DNA of 64,000 nt from Chitinophaga pinensis (GTDB taxonomy: Bacteria > Bacteroidota > Bacteroidia > Chitinophagales > Chitinophagaceae): assembly GCA_945876095.1 (NCBI GenBank), contig CAMCMP010000010.1:1-64000 (forward strand). Direction: 5' to 3'. Shown here in pieces: positions 48,937-58,312 of the stretch; position 1 is the first letter of the stretch, and each line of letters begins with the position of its first letter. The position numbers were made by a program, and so were the translations under genes. The notes under the pieces were generated by a model that had not been told where the DNA came from, did not search any database, and saw only the letters and a program-made list of their open reading frames with translations.

Positions 48937-48945
48937 TATCTTGCA
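48937..48945 (+). promoter_or_regulatory. Possible -7 element upstream of the SET gene
   Basis: TATCTTGCA lies 30 bp before the ATG, identical to the element before dapD. Tentative: the spacing to any -33 box is not convincing. Confidence 0.3.
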
Positions 48946-48975
48946 AATTACTAGTTTTACTTTTAAAATGATGTT

Positions 48976-49362
48976 ATGCTAAAACCTTATTTATTTGTTG
49001 ACAAAACGGATTCGATGGGAAGGGGTGTTTATACGGCTGAAACTATTGCTGCAGATACTGTAGTAGAGGTGTCTCCTGTTATTGTAATGAGCGGAGAAGA
49101 TCGTACCCATTTGGATAAAACGGCCTTGCACGATTATATTTTTGAATGGGGAGCTTTACAAGATAAATGCTGTATGGCATTAGGATTGGTGCCAATCTAT
49201 AATCATAGCTATAGTAGCAATTGTGAATATTTTATGAATTATGATGAGGATGTTATTCTTGTAAAAACAGTTCGGTTAATTGAAAAAGGAGAGGAGCTTA
49301 CCATCAATTATAATGGTGATTGGAATGATAAATCAAAAATATGGTTTGAGGCGGAGTTTTAA
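48976..49362 (+). CDS. SET-domain protein
   Basis: 128 residues, a minimal SET fold without accessory domains. The landmarks are SMGRGVYTAETIAADTV (SAM-binding turn), PIYNHSYSSNCEYFMNYDE (NHS-x-x-x-N-C pattern of the catalytic pseudoknot) and IEKGEELTINYNG with the family's tyrosine. Bacterial SET proteins can methylate lysine; the target is unknown. The last codons form the first unit of a 41-bp tandem array that continues past the stop. Confidence 0.87.
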   Translation: MLKPYLFVDKTDSMGRGVYTAETIAADTVVEVSPVIVMSGEDRTHLDKTALHDYIFEWGALQDKCCMALGLVPIYNHSYSSNCEYFMNYDEDVILVKTVRLIEKGEELTINYNGDWNDKSKIWFEAEF

Positions 49363-49556
49363 ATTTATTGGTGCTTTTAAATTCGGGTTTAGTTGAGTAT
49401 TATAATAATTTGATCTTTTTAATTCGGGTTTAGTGGAGCGTTAAATTTATTTGTGCTTTTTAATTTGGGTTTAGAAGAGCGTTATAATAATTTGATCTTT
49501 TTAATTCGGGTTTAGAAGAGCTTTAATTTTGTTAGTTCTTTTAAATTCGGGTTTAG
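49352..49556. repeat. Five-copy 41-bp tandem array with 82-bp alternation
   Basis: Core TTCGGGTTTAG recurs at 49382, 49423, 49464 (one change), 49505 and 49546, exactly 41 bp apart. Units 1 and 3 share TTAAATTTATT-GTGCTTTT, and units 2 and 4 share TTATAATAATTTGATCTTTT, so the array alternates; unit 5 is diverged. Unit 1 begins inside the last codons of the SET gene, so duplication seems to have started there. Confidence 0.9.
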
Positions 49557-49598
49557 AGGTTTAGCCTAAACTCCATCCACCATTCACTATTCACCAAC

Positions 49599-50642
49599 TC
49601 ACAACTCCACCACTTTATTTTTCTCGCAACTCTCAATCGCCGCTTCAATAATTTGCATGATGCGGATACCATCATCTGCTGTTACAGGCATTGGGTCATT
49701 ACTGGTCAATGCTTTAAATACTCCTTCATAATAGTCGTAATAATTTCCTTGTTGCGATGTGACCTGTTCACGAATTACTTGACCATCTTTTTCTGTATGC
49801 AATAATCCACCTTCTGACAAAGGTTCTGTTCCCCAATCGGTTGTATTAGGAACTTTTCCTTCTAATAAATTAGCTTCTTGAACATCGGTTCTGTTTTTTA
49901 AAAAAGAACCCAATGATCCATGTACAATAAAACTTGCAAGAGGCTCTCTTACAAATACACCACTTTTAAGTCGCACTCTATAATTTGGATAGTAAAGTAA
50001 TATATCAAACCAATCATCTACTACTGAAGTTGCACGAGTGATACGGATATCTGCAAAAAGCGCCTGAGGATAGCCAAATAGGCAAATGGCACTGTCAATA
50101 ATATGTGGCCCTAAGTCTTTCAATAAGCCAGAACCAGCACTTTTAATTTCTTTGTGTGGCTTGGGATTTAAAAGAGGTTTATATCGGTCGTAGTGAATTT
50201 CTGCTTCTACTATCTCACCGAGCCAACCTTCCGAAATTATTTTTTTTACTGTTTTAAAATCACTGTCATACCGCCTGTTTTGATAAACCGATATTTTTTT
50301 ATTTAATTTTTCAGCAAGCTCCTTAAGTTCTATTGCTTCGGCGACTGTTGTGGTAAAAGCTTTTTCTACGACCACGTGTTTACCTGCCAACAAGGATTTT
50401 TTTGCATATTCAAAGTGGGTGGCAGTAGGTGTATTCACTACCACTAAATCAATGGTGTCATCTTCTAAAATAGATTCTAATGTGGGGTAGGATTTGACTC
50501 CTGGGTAAAATTCGCCTATAATTTTTATACTTCTTTCCCATGCACCTAATAATTCAAAGCCAGGGTGTATGTGTATAAAGGGGGCATGAAATAATTTTCC
50601 TGACATCCCGAAAGAAAGAAGTGCTGTTTTAATTGGGGGCAT
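49599..50642 (-). CDS. Gfo/Idh/MocA-family oxidoreductase
   Basis: 347 residues. N-terminal Rossmann segment ALLSFGMSGKLFHAPFI, LVVVNTPTATHFEYAKKSL and the lysine motif HVVVEKAFTTTVAEAIELK, where the usual EKP proline is Ala as in some YhhX-like members. The C-terminal domain has LLKDLGPHIIDSAICLFG with the D-x3-H-type residues. An NAD(P)-dependent sugar or inositol-type dehydrogenase of unknown substrate. It stands alone 185 bp after aconitase, on the same strand. Confidence 0.87.
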   Translation of the reverse strand: MPPIKTALLSFGMSGKLFHAPFIHIHPGFELLGAWERSIKIIGEFYPGVKSYPTLESILEDDTIDLVVVNTPTATHFEYAKKSLLAGKHVVVEKAFTTTVAEAIELKELAEKLNKKISVYQNRRYDSDFKTVKKIISEGWLGEIVEAEIHYDRYKPLLNPKPHKEIKSAGSGLLKDLGPHIIDSAICLFGYPQALFADIRITRATSVVDDWFDILLYYPNYRVRLKSGVFVREPLASFIVHGSLGSFLKNRTDVQEANLLEGKVPNTTDWGTEPLSEGGLLHTEKDGQVIREQVTSQQGNYYDYYEGVFKALTSNDPMPVTADDGIRIMQIIEAAIESCEKNKVVEL

Positions 50643-50778
50643 ATATTGAATTGATTAATTTTTGTTAAAGAAAACTAGTTTCACAAATTTATAAAAAATG
50701 CTCGGATTGATTGGATTTAAAAAGTTTTCAATTCTTGAGATAACCCAAATATTATCATTGCTTTTCATCCGAGCAATA

Positions 50779-50811
50779 AAAAGGCGAAACCCAGAGTAGG
50801 TTTCGCCTTTT
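50779..50811 (-). terminator. Terminator of the aconitase gene
   Basis: AAAAGGCGAAACC (50779-50791) pairs exactly with GGTTTCGCCTTTT (50799-50811) around a 7-base loop. It starts 17 bp beyond the aconitase stop on the minus strand. Confidence 0.85.
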
Positions 50812-50827
50812 ACATTTTAAAGCAAAT

Positions 50828-53101
50828 TTATTTTCTTGATGCAAATTCTTGTCTAATAATATTCAATGCACCACCTGCCTTAAACCATTCAATTTGTTGG
50901 TCATTGTAGGTATGGTTTACTTGTATAGTTTGGTTGCTACCATCTGCATGGTGCAAAACTAATTGTAGCGGTTGGTTGGCAGCAAAGCTTTCCAGTCCAA
51001 TGATATCAATGGTATCATTTTCCTGTAATGCATTGTAGTCTTCTTTGTTTTCGAATGTAAGCGCCAGCATACCTTGTTTTTTCAAATTGGTTTCATGGAT
51101 ACGGGCAAATGATTTTACCAATACCGCGCGAACACCAAGATGACGGGGTTCCATAGCGGCATGTTCTCTAGAAGATCCTTCTCCGTAATTTTCATCACCC
51201 ACTACAATTGATCCGATACCAGCGGCCTTATAGGCTCTTTGAGTAGATGGAACAGTACCATATGCACCCGTTAGTTGATTTTTAACAAGATCGGTTTTTT
51301 CATTGAAAAAATTGATGGCGCCAATTAGCATATTATTACTGATATTATCCAAATGCCCTCTAAACTTAAGCCAAGGACCTGCCATACTGATATGATCTGT
51401 GGTACACTTCCCTTTTGCCTTAATTAATAACTTTAGTCCCTTCAAATCTTTTCCTTCCCAAGCAGCAAAAGGATCTAGTAGTTGAAGCCTCTTGCTTTCA
51501 GTAGAAACTAAAACTTGTATTTGACTACCATCCTTTGCAGGAGCTTGATAACCTGGATCTTCTGCATCAAAGCCTTTCAGTGGCAATTCAAATCCTGATG
51601 GAGGGTCTAATTTTACCTGCTCGCCTTTATCATTGGTAAGGGTATCTGTTAGCGGGTTAAAAGATAAGTCACCAGCAATCGCCATCGCGGTTACTATTTC
51701 AGGGCTTCCTACAAAAGCAAAAGTATTTGGATTACCATCTGCACGTTTAGCAAAATTTCTATTGAAAGAATGTACAATGGTATTTTTTTCAGCCTTTTCT
51801 GCACCAACTCTAGCCCACATACCAATGCAAGGACCGCAAGCATTTGCAAATACTGTAGCACCTACCTTATCAAACACACCTAAAAATCCGTCTCTTTCAA
51901 TGGTATATCTAACCAACTCACTACCGGGGGTAATCGAAAATTGAGAGGTTAGTTTTAATCCCTTGTCGATTACTTGTTGAGCTAAACTTACTGCCCTACT
52001 TATATCCTCATAAGATGAATTGGTACAACTACCGATTAATCCCACTTCAATTTTAGTAGGCCATCCATTTGCTTCAGCGGCTGCTTTCATTTTTGAAATT
52101 GGGGTAGCAAGGTCTGGAGTAAATGGCCCGTTTAAATGAGGTTCTAGCGTGTTAAGATCTATTTCGATTACTTGATCAAAGTATTTTTCTGGATGAGCGT
52201 ATACTTCTGAATCTCCTGTTAAGTGTTCAGCAATAGCGTCAGCAGCGGTTGCAATTTCTTCACGACCAGTAGCTTTTAAATAACGGCTCATGCTTGGATC
52301 GTATCCAAAAGTAGAAGTGGTAGCACCTATTTCGGCACCCATGTTACAAATAGTCCCTTTTCCCGTACAACTCATGCTGGTTGCACCCTCACCAAAATAT
52401 TCCACCACAGCTCCAGTACCTCCTTTAACAGTAAGAATTCCTGCAACTTTTAGGATAACATCTTTTGGAGCAGTCCAACCATTGAGTTTGCCCGTTAATT
52501 TAATACCTATTAATTTAGGCATTTTTAGTTCCCATGGTAGTCCAGCCATTACATCACAAGCATCTGCACCTCCTACACCAATAGCAATCATTCCTAAGCC
52601 TCCAGCGTTAACAGTATGACTATCTGTTCCAATCATCATTCCACCAGGGAAGGCATAATTTTCCAATACTACTTGGTGGATAATTCCAGCACCAGGTTTC
52701 CAAAATCCAATACCATATTTATTACTAACGGAAGCTAAAAAGTCGTACACTTCACTACTTTCTGTAACTGCTCTGTCAAGGTCCGTTTTACTATTCACTT
52801 TTGCTTCAATCAAATGATCGCAATGCACTGTACTAGGCACCGCAACCTGACTTCTACCACTTTGCATAAATTGTAGCAAAGCCATTTGAGCGGTAGCATC
52901 TTGCATAGCAACACGGTCTGGAGCAAAATCGACATAGCTGTTACCTCTTTCAAAAGAAGTTGTGGCATCACCTTGCCAAAGATGGGCGTACAATATTTTT
53001 TCTGTAAGGGTCAAAGGTTTTCCTACAGCTTTACGAGCTGCGTTAATCCGGCTCCCAAAATGGGCGTACACCTTTTTGATCATTTCAATGTCGAATGCCA
53101 T
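50828..53101 (-). CDS. acn: Aconitate hydratase (mitochondrial type)
   Basis: 757 residues, single polypeptide. Citrate-isocitrate isomerase of the TCA cycle with a 4Fe-4S cluster. The cluster cysteines are present: one in [18 protein letters not shown] and two in [10 protein letters not shown]. Substrate-binding segments include [22 protein letters not shown] near the N-terminus and [19 protein letters not shown] in the swivelling C-terminal domain, which carries the SRE catalytic loop. The length and motifs match the mitochondrial-type aconitase used by many Bacteroidota, not AcnB. Confidence 0.95.
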   Translation of the reverse strand: MAFDIEMIKKVYAHFGSRINAARKAVGKPLTLTEKILYAHLWQGDATTSFERGNSYVDFAPDRVAMQDATAQMALLQFMQSGRSQVAVPSTVHCDHLIEAKVNSKTDLDRAVTESSEVYDFLASVSNKYGIGFWKPGAGIIHQVVLENYAFPGGMMIGTDSHTVNAGGLGMIAIGVGGADACDVMAGLPWELKMPKLIGIKLTGKLNGWTAPKDVILKVAGILTVKGGTGAVVEYFGEGATSMSCTGKGTICNMGAEIGATTSTFGYDPSMSRYLKATGREEIATAADAIAEHLTGDSEVYAHPEKYFDQVIEIDLNTLEPHLNGPFTPDLATPISKMKAAAEANGWPTKIEVGLIGSCTNSSYEDISRAVSLAQQVIDKGLKLTSQFSITPGSELVRYTIERDGFLGVFDKVGATVFANACGPCIGMWARVGAEKAEKNTIVHSFNRNFAKRADGNPNTFAFVGSPEIVTAMAIAGDLSFNPLTDTLTNDKGEQVKLDPPSGFELPLKGFDAEDPGYQAPAKDGSQIQVLVSTESKRLQLLDPFAAWEGKDLKGLKLLIKAKGKCTTDHISMAGPWLKFRGHLDNISNNMLIGAINFFNEKTDLVKNQLTGAYGTVPSTQRAYKAAGIGSIVVGDENYGEGSSREHAAMEPRHLGVRAVLVKSFARIHETNLKKQGMLALTFENKEDYNALQENDTIDIIGLESFAANQPLQLVLHHADGSNQTIQVNHTYNDQQIEWFKAGGALNIIRQEFASRK

Positions 53102-53306
53102 AGTGTGAATTTGAGTATTAGGTAATTGATAAAAGTGTTTTTTAAAATATTTTTATGGGTATTAAACGTTCGGATAAATGACTTAAAAATTGATTCTTTT
53201 TAATTCAAATATACTTTTTTGCAAACTTACAAAAAATCAAGTCAGCATTTAAAAAAATTACGTTTTAAAATGTATAAAAAACATTATTTACTTGTAATTT
53301 AGCTAA

Positions 53307-53528
53307 ATGAAAAATATCCGACACTTTATTGAATGGCATATTTTTGGTGTCTGCACTGCCATAGGGGAGCGATTAGGCATAGCGACTTCTATTATCAGAA
53401 AGAATTTTATTTACGTTTCTTTTATCACCATGGGTTCTCCAGTGATCATCTATCTCTTTATAGCTTTTTGGATGAATATCAAAAGGTATATTTTTAATGC
53501 TAGGCGCAATCCTGTGAAGCATTTATAA
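53307..53528 (+). CDS. Small PspC-domain protein
   Basis: 73 residues. A PspC fold: IFGVCTAIGERLGIATSIIRKNFIYVSFI, the family's short helix pair followed by one membrane helix (SPVIIYLFIAFWM, about 48-60) and a basic tail. PspC proteins act in envelope-stress responses in other phyla; here only the domain is present and no other psp gene is nearby. The gene is solitary between aconitase and repeat copy C. Confidence 0.78.
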   Translation: MKNIRHFIEWHIFGVCTAIGERLGIATSIIRKNFIYVSFITMGSPVIIYLFIAFWMNIKRYIFNARRNPVKHL

Positions 53529-53670
53529 TAGGTTGTCATTTTCCAATTAATTTTTTATTCAGCTTTGTTTTTTTGAGTAAATGATAAATTAATTTATTGT
53601 AGACTGTAAATTCTTTTAATTTTTTTTATTCGAGATTTTAAAAATAAAGGATTGATTTTTAGTTGGTCCT

Positions 53671-54043
53671 CGAAAATCCGTAAGCACTTATTCGGTAACG
53701 CTTTTGGTTATTTTAAATCGATAAAAAACTGCCAGATAATCTGTCAATTAATTTCTTCTTACTTAATAGTAAAATAAATTTTAGCTATTAAGGACTTAAA
53801 TTTCTTTTGAAATAGAGTGCTTTTACTTTTTTTTCTTGATAAAAAAAAGTAACAAAAAAAATCGATCCTGCGAATAAAAAGGCTGAAATTTTAAATGCCA
53901 GCCTAAAATCAAGGAACTCGCGGGTAGAGTATTTTTCCTTAAAGAGTGTGCCCGCTCAGACAGCCTTGATTTTTTAACGGCTGACATTTAAAATTTCTAG
54001 CACTTTTTATTCGAGGGCGTCAAATAGGGAATCTACTTTCTAT
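53671..54043 (-). repeat. Structured interspersed repeat, copy C
   Basis: About 370 bp, homologous over its whole length to copy A but inverted. Foldback arms are at 53871-53914 and 53964-54015; the 12-bp hairpin is at 53823-53852, with loop ATCAAG on the minus strand. Relative to copy A the stem reads TTACTTTTTTTT instead of TTACTTTTTTGC with matching changes on the partner arm, so pairing is perfect in both. It fills most of the gap between PspC and the threonine dehydrogenase gene. Confidence 0.85.
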
Positions 54044-54174
54044 TATTAAGAAATTAAAGCATAGCGTTACTTTAATAGAATTGATTTTTTAACGACGCTA
54101 TAAATATACTCTTCCATGAATTTTTTAGGATTGCTATTTAGTAGACCTACTATTTATTTTAGCACAAGTTTCTA

Positions 54175-54183
54175 TACCTTGCA
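54175..54183 (+). promoter_or_regulatory. Possible -7 element upstream of the threonine dehydrogenase gene
   Basis: TACCTTGCA ends 17 bp before the ATG and differs by one base from the elements before dapD and the SET gene. The very short leader weakens the case. Confidence 0.3.
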
Positions 54184-54200
54184 AATAAATGGATTAGATT

Positions 54201-55157
54201 ATGGTGAAAGAAAAAATTTTAGTAGTGGGTGCTTCTGGGCAAATAGGAGTAGAACTTACACTTGCTTTGAGAAAGATATATGGAAATGCAAATGTATTAG
54301 CAAGTGACCTAAGGGAAGAAAATGAATTGCTGAAAGGTACAGGTCCTTATGTTAGTTTGGATGTGATGAATAAGGAAATGCTTCATGTACAAGTGATTCG
54401 TCAAAATATTACACAGATTTATTTGCTTGCTGCAATCCTATCGGCAACAGGCGAAAAAAATCCTAATCTTGCCTGGAGTATCAATATGCAGAGTCTGCTC
54501 AATGTATTGGATATTGCTAAGGAAGAAAAAATCAATAAGGTATACTGGCCAAGTTCAATAGCAGTTTTTGGCCCTACGTCGCCTAAATTGAATTGTCCGC
54601 AGAAAACGGTGATTGAACCTACTACCGTATATGGTATTAGCAAGTACGCAGGTGAATTTTGGTGCAATTATTATTATCAGCGCTATGGTGTGGATGTTAG
54701 AAGTATTCGTTATCCGGGGTTAATAAGTTATAAGAGTGCACCAGGAGGAGGTACTACTGATTATGCAATAGAAATATTTCATGAAGCCTTGGCAGAAAAA
54801 AAGTATGAATGTTTTTTAAAGCAAGACACTTATTTACCAATGATGTATATGCCGGATGCCATTAAAGCTACCATCGAATTAATGGAGGCTCCGAAAGAAA
54901 AAATTAAAATTAGAACTTCCTATAATATTTCTGGAATGAGTTTTTCTCCTGAAGAAATTGCAACCGAAATTAAAAAATATATTCCAGATTTCGTCGTGAC
55001 TTATCAACCTGATTACCGACAAGATATTGCAGATAGTTGGCCTCAAAGCATTGACGACTCAGTGGCAAGAAATGATTGGGGATGGAATGAAGATTACAAT
55101 TTGGAGAAAATGACAAAAGATATGTTGGAGAATATAACTCCAGTAAAAATTTCGTAG
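54201..55157 (+). CDS. L-threonine 3-dehydrogenase, short-chain (SDR) type
   Basis: 318 residues, extended SDR. The NAD motif LVVGASGQIGVELTLAL is at the N-terminus, then QIYLLAAILSATGEKNPNLA and the catalytic pair in TTVYGISKYAGEFWCNYYYQ (Y-x3-K), with the substrate segment YPGLISYKSAPGGGTTDYA typical of short-chain threonine dehydrogenases, which convert threonine to 2-amino-3-oxobutyrate. It differs from the zinc-dependent Tdh of enterobacteria. No kbl gene is adjacent. It converges with plsX, 10 bp apart. Confidence 0.87.
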   Translation: MVKEKILVVGASGQIGVELTLALRKIYGNANVLASDLREENELLKGTGPYVSLDVMNKEMLHVQVIRQNITQIYLLAAILSATGEKNPNLAWSINMQSLLNVLDIAKEEKINKVYWPSSIAVFGPTSPKLNCPQKTVIEPTTVYGISKYAGEFWCNYYYQRYGVDVRSIRYPGLISYKSAPGGGTTDYAIEIFHEALAEKKYECFLKQDTYLPMMYMPDAIKATIELMEAPKEKIKIRTSYNISGMSFSPEEIATEIKKYIPDFVVTYQPDYRQDIADSWPQSIDDSVARNDWGWNEDYNLEKMTKDMLENITPVKIS

Positions 55158-55167
55158 AATTAATAAT

Positions 55168-56115
55168 TTATCCCTGCGAACTAAAAATATCTTTCATTTT
55201 CTGCATCAAATCTTTAGCAATCATTCTTTCTGCGGTAAGAATCATATTTTTGAAAGCTAGTGCATGCGAGATTCCATGTCCTATTACAACCGGCTTTGCA
55301 ACTCCCAGCACTGGTACACCGCCATACACTTCAAAATTAAAACGATCAAAATGTTCATCTTTTATTCCTCTACGTTGGATGAGGTCATAAATACTCTCTG
55401 CTAATTTGAGTACCACATTACCCGTAAATCCTTCACAAACCATTACATCTACCTTATCAATTAAAACATCCCGCCCTTCAATATTTCCTATAAAATTGAT
55501 ATGTTTATTTTCTTTCAATAATGGATAAGCTGCCTGGGTAAGTAAATTACCCTTTCCTTCTTCTTCACCTAGATTAATGAGGCCTACTTTAGGATTAGCG
55601 TATCCAAGAATATGTTCTGAATATAAAGATCCTAGTGTGGCAAATTGAGCTAAATTTTCGGGTTTGCAATCTGAGTTGATACCTGCGTCTACCAATAACC
55701 CAAGCGTTCCGTTTTCTCTAGGGATATACGCGCCAATGGTTGGCCTTGTTACACCTTCAATTGCTTTAATGCTAAACAAAGACCCCACCATCATTGCACC
55801 AGTATTACCAGCACTAATGAAAGCATCCGTTTTACCTGAGGCCAATAGTTCAAAACCAATAGCAATAGAGGATTGGGGTTTTTCACGTAGTGCCTTAGTG
55901 GGATGCTCCTGCATTCCAATTACTTCTGAAGCATGCAATAGAGTAATGGTATCTGAAGGGATATTATGCTCCATTAGCAACGCTTCCACAATGGCTTTGT
56001 CGCCAATCAGGGTAAGAGTTGTATTTTTGTCTCCTTCAGCTAAAAAAAGTGAAATACCTTTTACTGCTTCCAGTGGTGCATAGTCGCCACCCATCATATC
56101 AAGGGCAATATTCAT
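55168..56115 (-). CDS. plsX: Phosphate acyltransferase PlsX
   Basis: 315 residues. It makes acyl-phosphate from acyl-ACP for phospholipid synthesis. Hallmarks: the start IALDMMGGDYAPLEAVKG, GMQEHPTKALREKPQSSIAI, AFISAGNTGAMMVGSL, LLVDAGINSDCKPENLAQFA, DVMVCEGFTGNVVLKLAES and a C-terminal VIGHGISHALAFKNMI. Third in the DUF177-rpmF-plsX order seen in many bacteria; the fabH gene often found next is absent, replaced by a convergent dehydrogenase. Confidence 0.95.
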   Translation of the reverse strand: MNIALDMMGGDYAPLEAVKGISLFLAEGDKNTTLTLIGDKAIVEALLMEHNIPSDTITLLHASEVIGMQEHPTKALREKPQSSIAIGFELLASGKTDAFISAGNTGAMMVGSLFSIKAIEGVTRPTIGAYIPRENGTLGLLVDAGINSDCKPENLAQFATLGSLYSEHILGYANPKVGLINLGEEEGKGNLLTQAAYPLLKENKHINFIGNIEGRDVLIDKVDVMVCEGFTGNVVLKLAESIYDLIQRRGIKDEHFDRFNFEVYGGVPVLGVAKPVVIGHGISHALAFKNMILTAERMIAKDLMQKMKDIFSSQG

Positions 56116-56135
56116 GGTACATTCATTAAATAAAA

Positions 56136-56179
56136 AATTCTAAGTCATAAATTCTTCAACGAATTTAGAACTTAGAATT
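56136..56179. promoter_or_regulatory. Imperfect inverted repeat between rpmF and plsX
   Basis: AATTCTAAGT and ACTTAGAATT (56136-56145 and 56170-56179) pair, with a second inner stem of TAAATTC and GAATTTA. It lies between rpmF and plsX in one operon and may adjust the L32 to PlsX ratio by partial termination or mRNA processing. Confidence 0.5.
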
Positions 56180-56195
56180 CAGCATTTGAAAAATA

Positions 56196-56390
56196 TTATG
56201 CTTTTAGAGGTGCTTTTTCAGCTACCACTTGTCCTTTGTAGTATAATTTACCTTCACTAACATGTGCACGGTGACGTACATGAGTTTCTCCGGTAGTTTT
56301 ATCCACGGTTAACGTAGTTTCGCTTGCTTTATAATGCGTCCTTCTTTTTGCGCTGCGTTGTTGCGAATGGCGTCGTTTGGGATTTGGCAT
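56196..56390 (-). CDS. rpmF: 50S ribosomal protein L32
   Basis: 64 residues, basic. It starts with the universal MPNPKRRHSQQRSAKRRTHY, the conserved L32 opening. The zinc-ribbon cysteines present in some bacterial L32 proteins are absent: no Cys in the whole protein, the C-minus form. It lies between DUF177 (106 bp upstream) and plsX, the usual order, with an inverted repeat before plsX that may tune relative expression. Confidence 0.95.
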   Translation of the reverse strand: MPNPKRRHSQQRSAKRRTHYKASETTLTVDKTTGETHVRHRAHVSEGKLYYKGQVVAEKAPLKA

Positions 56391-56490
56391 ATAGGTAAAT
56401 TTTAGTTGATATTTATTGTTTAATTGTTTTTATTAATATTTTTAAAATCGATCATTTAGTTGGCGAACTGTGAAATCAATGCTTATTCAT

Positions 56491-57060
56491 TTACTCACCC
56501 ACTTTAAACTTATCCAAACCCTTCCAAATAGTCTGGGCATTTCTAGCTTCTTCGCTAATTTTCATTTCTTCCAGTTTGTTCAAAACATCTTTGTTGCATT
56601 GCGGACCTCCCATCTCTTCTTCATTACACATCTTCTGCAATGGAACGCTTAAACTTACGAATTCAAAAATCCAATCATTGAGTTTTAAATGGCTTTCCGT
56701 TTTGGAAATATAAAACACATCAGGATCTTCTTCATTTTGATTCATTTCCTCTGGGTTGTCTACCATCTTTACCACCATCTTAAACTCATCCCATAGGTCC
56801 ATGGTAAGTTGATTACCACAACGATCACATTCCACATTAGACTTTCCTCCTATTTCAAATTTCAGTAGTAAAAATCCACTTTTTTTATCAAGTTGGAGCT
56901 TTACAATCGCTTGGGAAATATTGAAATCCCTTGATTCAAAATCCGCAAAAAATGAATCATCCACTTCATAGGTAAACTCATGAATTCCGGGTTTTAAACC
57001 TACAAAAGCTATTTCAAATTCCCTTCTCTTTCCCATTAACTCCGGTTTAAAGGACGGCAA
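56491..57060 (-). CDS. DUF177 (YceD) family protein
   Basis: 189 residues. A CDRC zinc-ribbon-like motif (NVECDRCGNQLTMDLWDEF, about 82-100) and a second Cys pair near the end (MCNEEEMGGPQC) fit the YceD/DUF177 family. In other bacteria and in plants it has been linked to 23S rRNA processing, often encoded before rpmF. First gene of the operon; an AT-rich intergenic stretch separates it from a divergent DUF3810 gene. Confidence 0.87.
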   Translation of the reverse strand: MPSFKPELMGKRREFEIAFVGLKPGIHEFTYEVDDSFFADFESRDFNISQAIVKLQLDKKSGFLLLKFEIGGKSNVECDRCGNQLTMDLWDEFKMVVKMVDNPEEMNQNEEDPDVFYISKTESHLKLNDWIFEFVSLSVPLQKMCNEEEMGGPQCNKDVLNKLEEMKISEEARNAQTIWKGLDKFKVGE

Positions 57061-57154
57061 AGGTAGTAATTTTTAGGATTACAGTGCACAAAAATTTATA
57101 TATTCTTTGTCTACAATAGCATGACAAGCTGCTTTTTTGTTATTTTTAGGGTTC

Positions 57155-58234
57155 ATGAAGCAGAAGATTAACTGGATAACACTAGGCATTTATTTGTTAA
57201 TTGCCCTATCTATCCACTTGTTTTCTATGAATGAGCAGTGGGTAGAACTTTATTATTCTAGGGGTATTTACCCAGTAATTTCCTCTTTTTTACGTGCTTT
57301 ACTAGGCTGGTTACCTTTTAGCTTCGGAGATATTTTGTACGGAGCAGTAGTTATCTGGCTATTGATAAAGGGGGTAAAACTCCTGCGGACTGCTTTTAAT
57401 AAACAATTTTATAGGGGTGAATTTAAATCCTTCCTTCAGCGTCTGATAATTTGGGTACTTTCAATTTATATATGTTTTAATGTTCTCTGGGGAATTAATT
57501 ATAACCGCAAGGGAATTTCAGGACAATTAGGTTTGTCAACTGGAGAATATTCAGTTACTGATTTAAAAAACCTCAATGCTGCATTACTTCAAAAAGTAAA
57601 TGAAAGCAATACCCAATTATTGCAATCTGTACCTATTGGAATGAAGTCCTACCAGATTATTGATCGGTCAAAACAGGCCTATCAGGCGGCAGAGAAAAAG
57701 TATCCATTTTTAAATTACCATCCTCCTTCCATCAAATCTTCCTTATGGGGTTGGCTAGGAAATTATGTAGGATTCCTAGGCTACTATAATCCATTTACAG
57801 GGGAAGGGCAGGTGAATACTACTGTACCAAGTTTTGTTCAGCCATTTACTAATTGTCACGAAATCGCCCATCAGTTGGGGTATGCAAAGGAGAGTGAGGC
57901 TAATTTTGTTGGTTATTTGGCAGCTACAAATTCTAAAGATCCTGACTTTCAATATTCTGCTTATCTAGAACTTTTTATATACGCTAACAGTAATTTATTT
58001 TATACCGATTCATTGGCTGCAAAAGAGTTTGGCAAAAAGTTGCTTCCTGCTGTAAAATCGGATTTGAAAAATTTAAGGCAATTTTATAAGCGTCATCGAA
58101 ATCCAATTGAGCCTGTTGTGAGATGGATCTACGGTGCTTATTTGCAAAATAATCAGCAACCCTCTGGAATTTTGAGCTATGAAGAAGTAACTAGTTTTAT
58201 GATTGCTTATCAAAAAAAATATGGAAAAATATAA
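57155..58234 (+). CDS. DUF3810 membrane protein with HExxH motif
   Basis: About 359 residues from MKQKINWITLGIYLL; an ATG 18 bp upstream is less likely. Three hydrophobic segments in the first 125 residues are followed by a soluble domain with QPFTNCHEIAHQLGYAKESEANF: the HEIAH zinc-metalloprotease motif plus a downstream Glu that could be the third ligand. DUF3810 is widespread in Firmicutes and Bacteroidota; a membrane-bound peptidase role is plausible but the substrate is unknown. Confidence 0.83.
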   Translation: MKQKINWITLGIYLLIALSIHLFSMNEQWVELYYSRGIYPVISSFLRALLGWLPFSFGDILYGAVVIWLLIKGVKLLRTAFNKQFYRGEFKSFLQRLIIWVLSIYICFNVLWGINYNRKGISGQLGLSTGEYSVTDLKNLNAALLQKVNESNTQLLQSVPIGMKSYQIIDRSKQAYQAAEKKYPFLNYHPPSIKSSLWGWLGNYVGFLGYYNPFTGEGQVNTTVPSFVQPFTNCHEIAHQLGYAKESEANFVGYLAATNSKDPDFQYSAYLELFIYANSNLFYTDSLAAKEFGKKLLPAVKSDLKNLRQFYKRHRNPIEPVVRWIYGAYLQNNQQPSGILSYEEVTSFMIAYQKKYGKI

Positions 58235-58312
58235 ATAGTGTAGCAATATAGTTTTTTATAGCGCTTACTATTTTACCTATTCCAATCATTCATTAAAAAA
58301 CACTTTCTAGGT

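Noticed and set aside
54116..54307. 63-codon plus-strand ORF overlapping the threonine dehydrogenase start
   Set aside because: It overlaps the clear SDR N-terminus in another frame, and its codon use is not coding-like.
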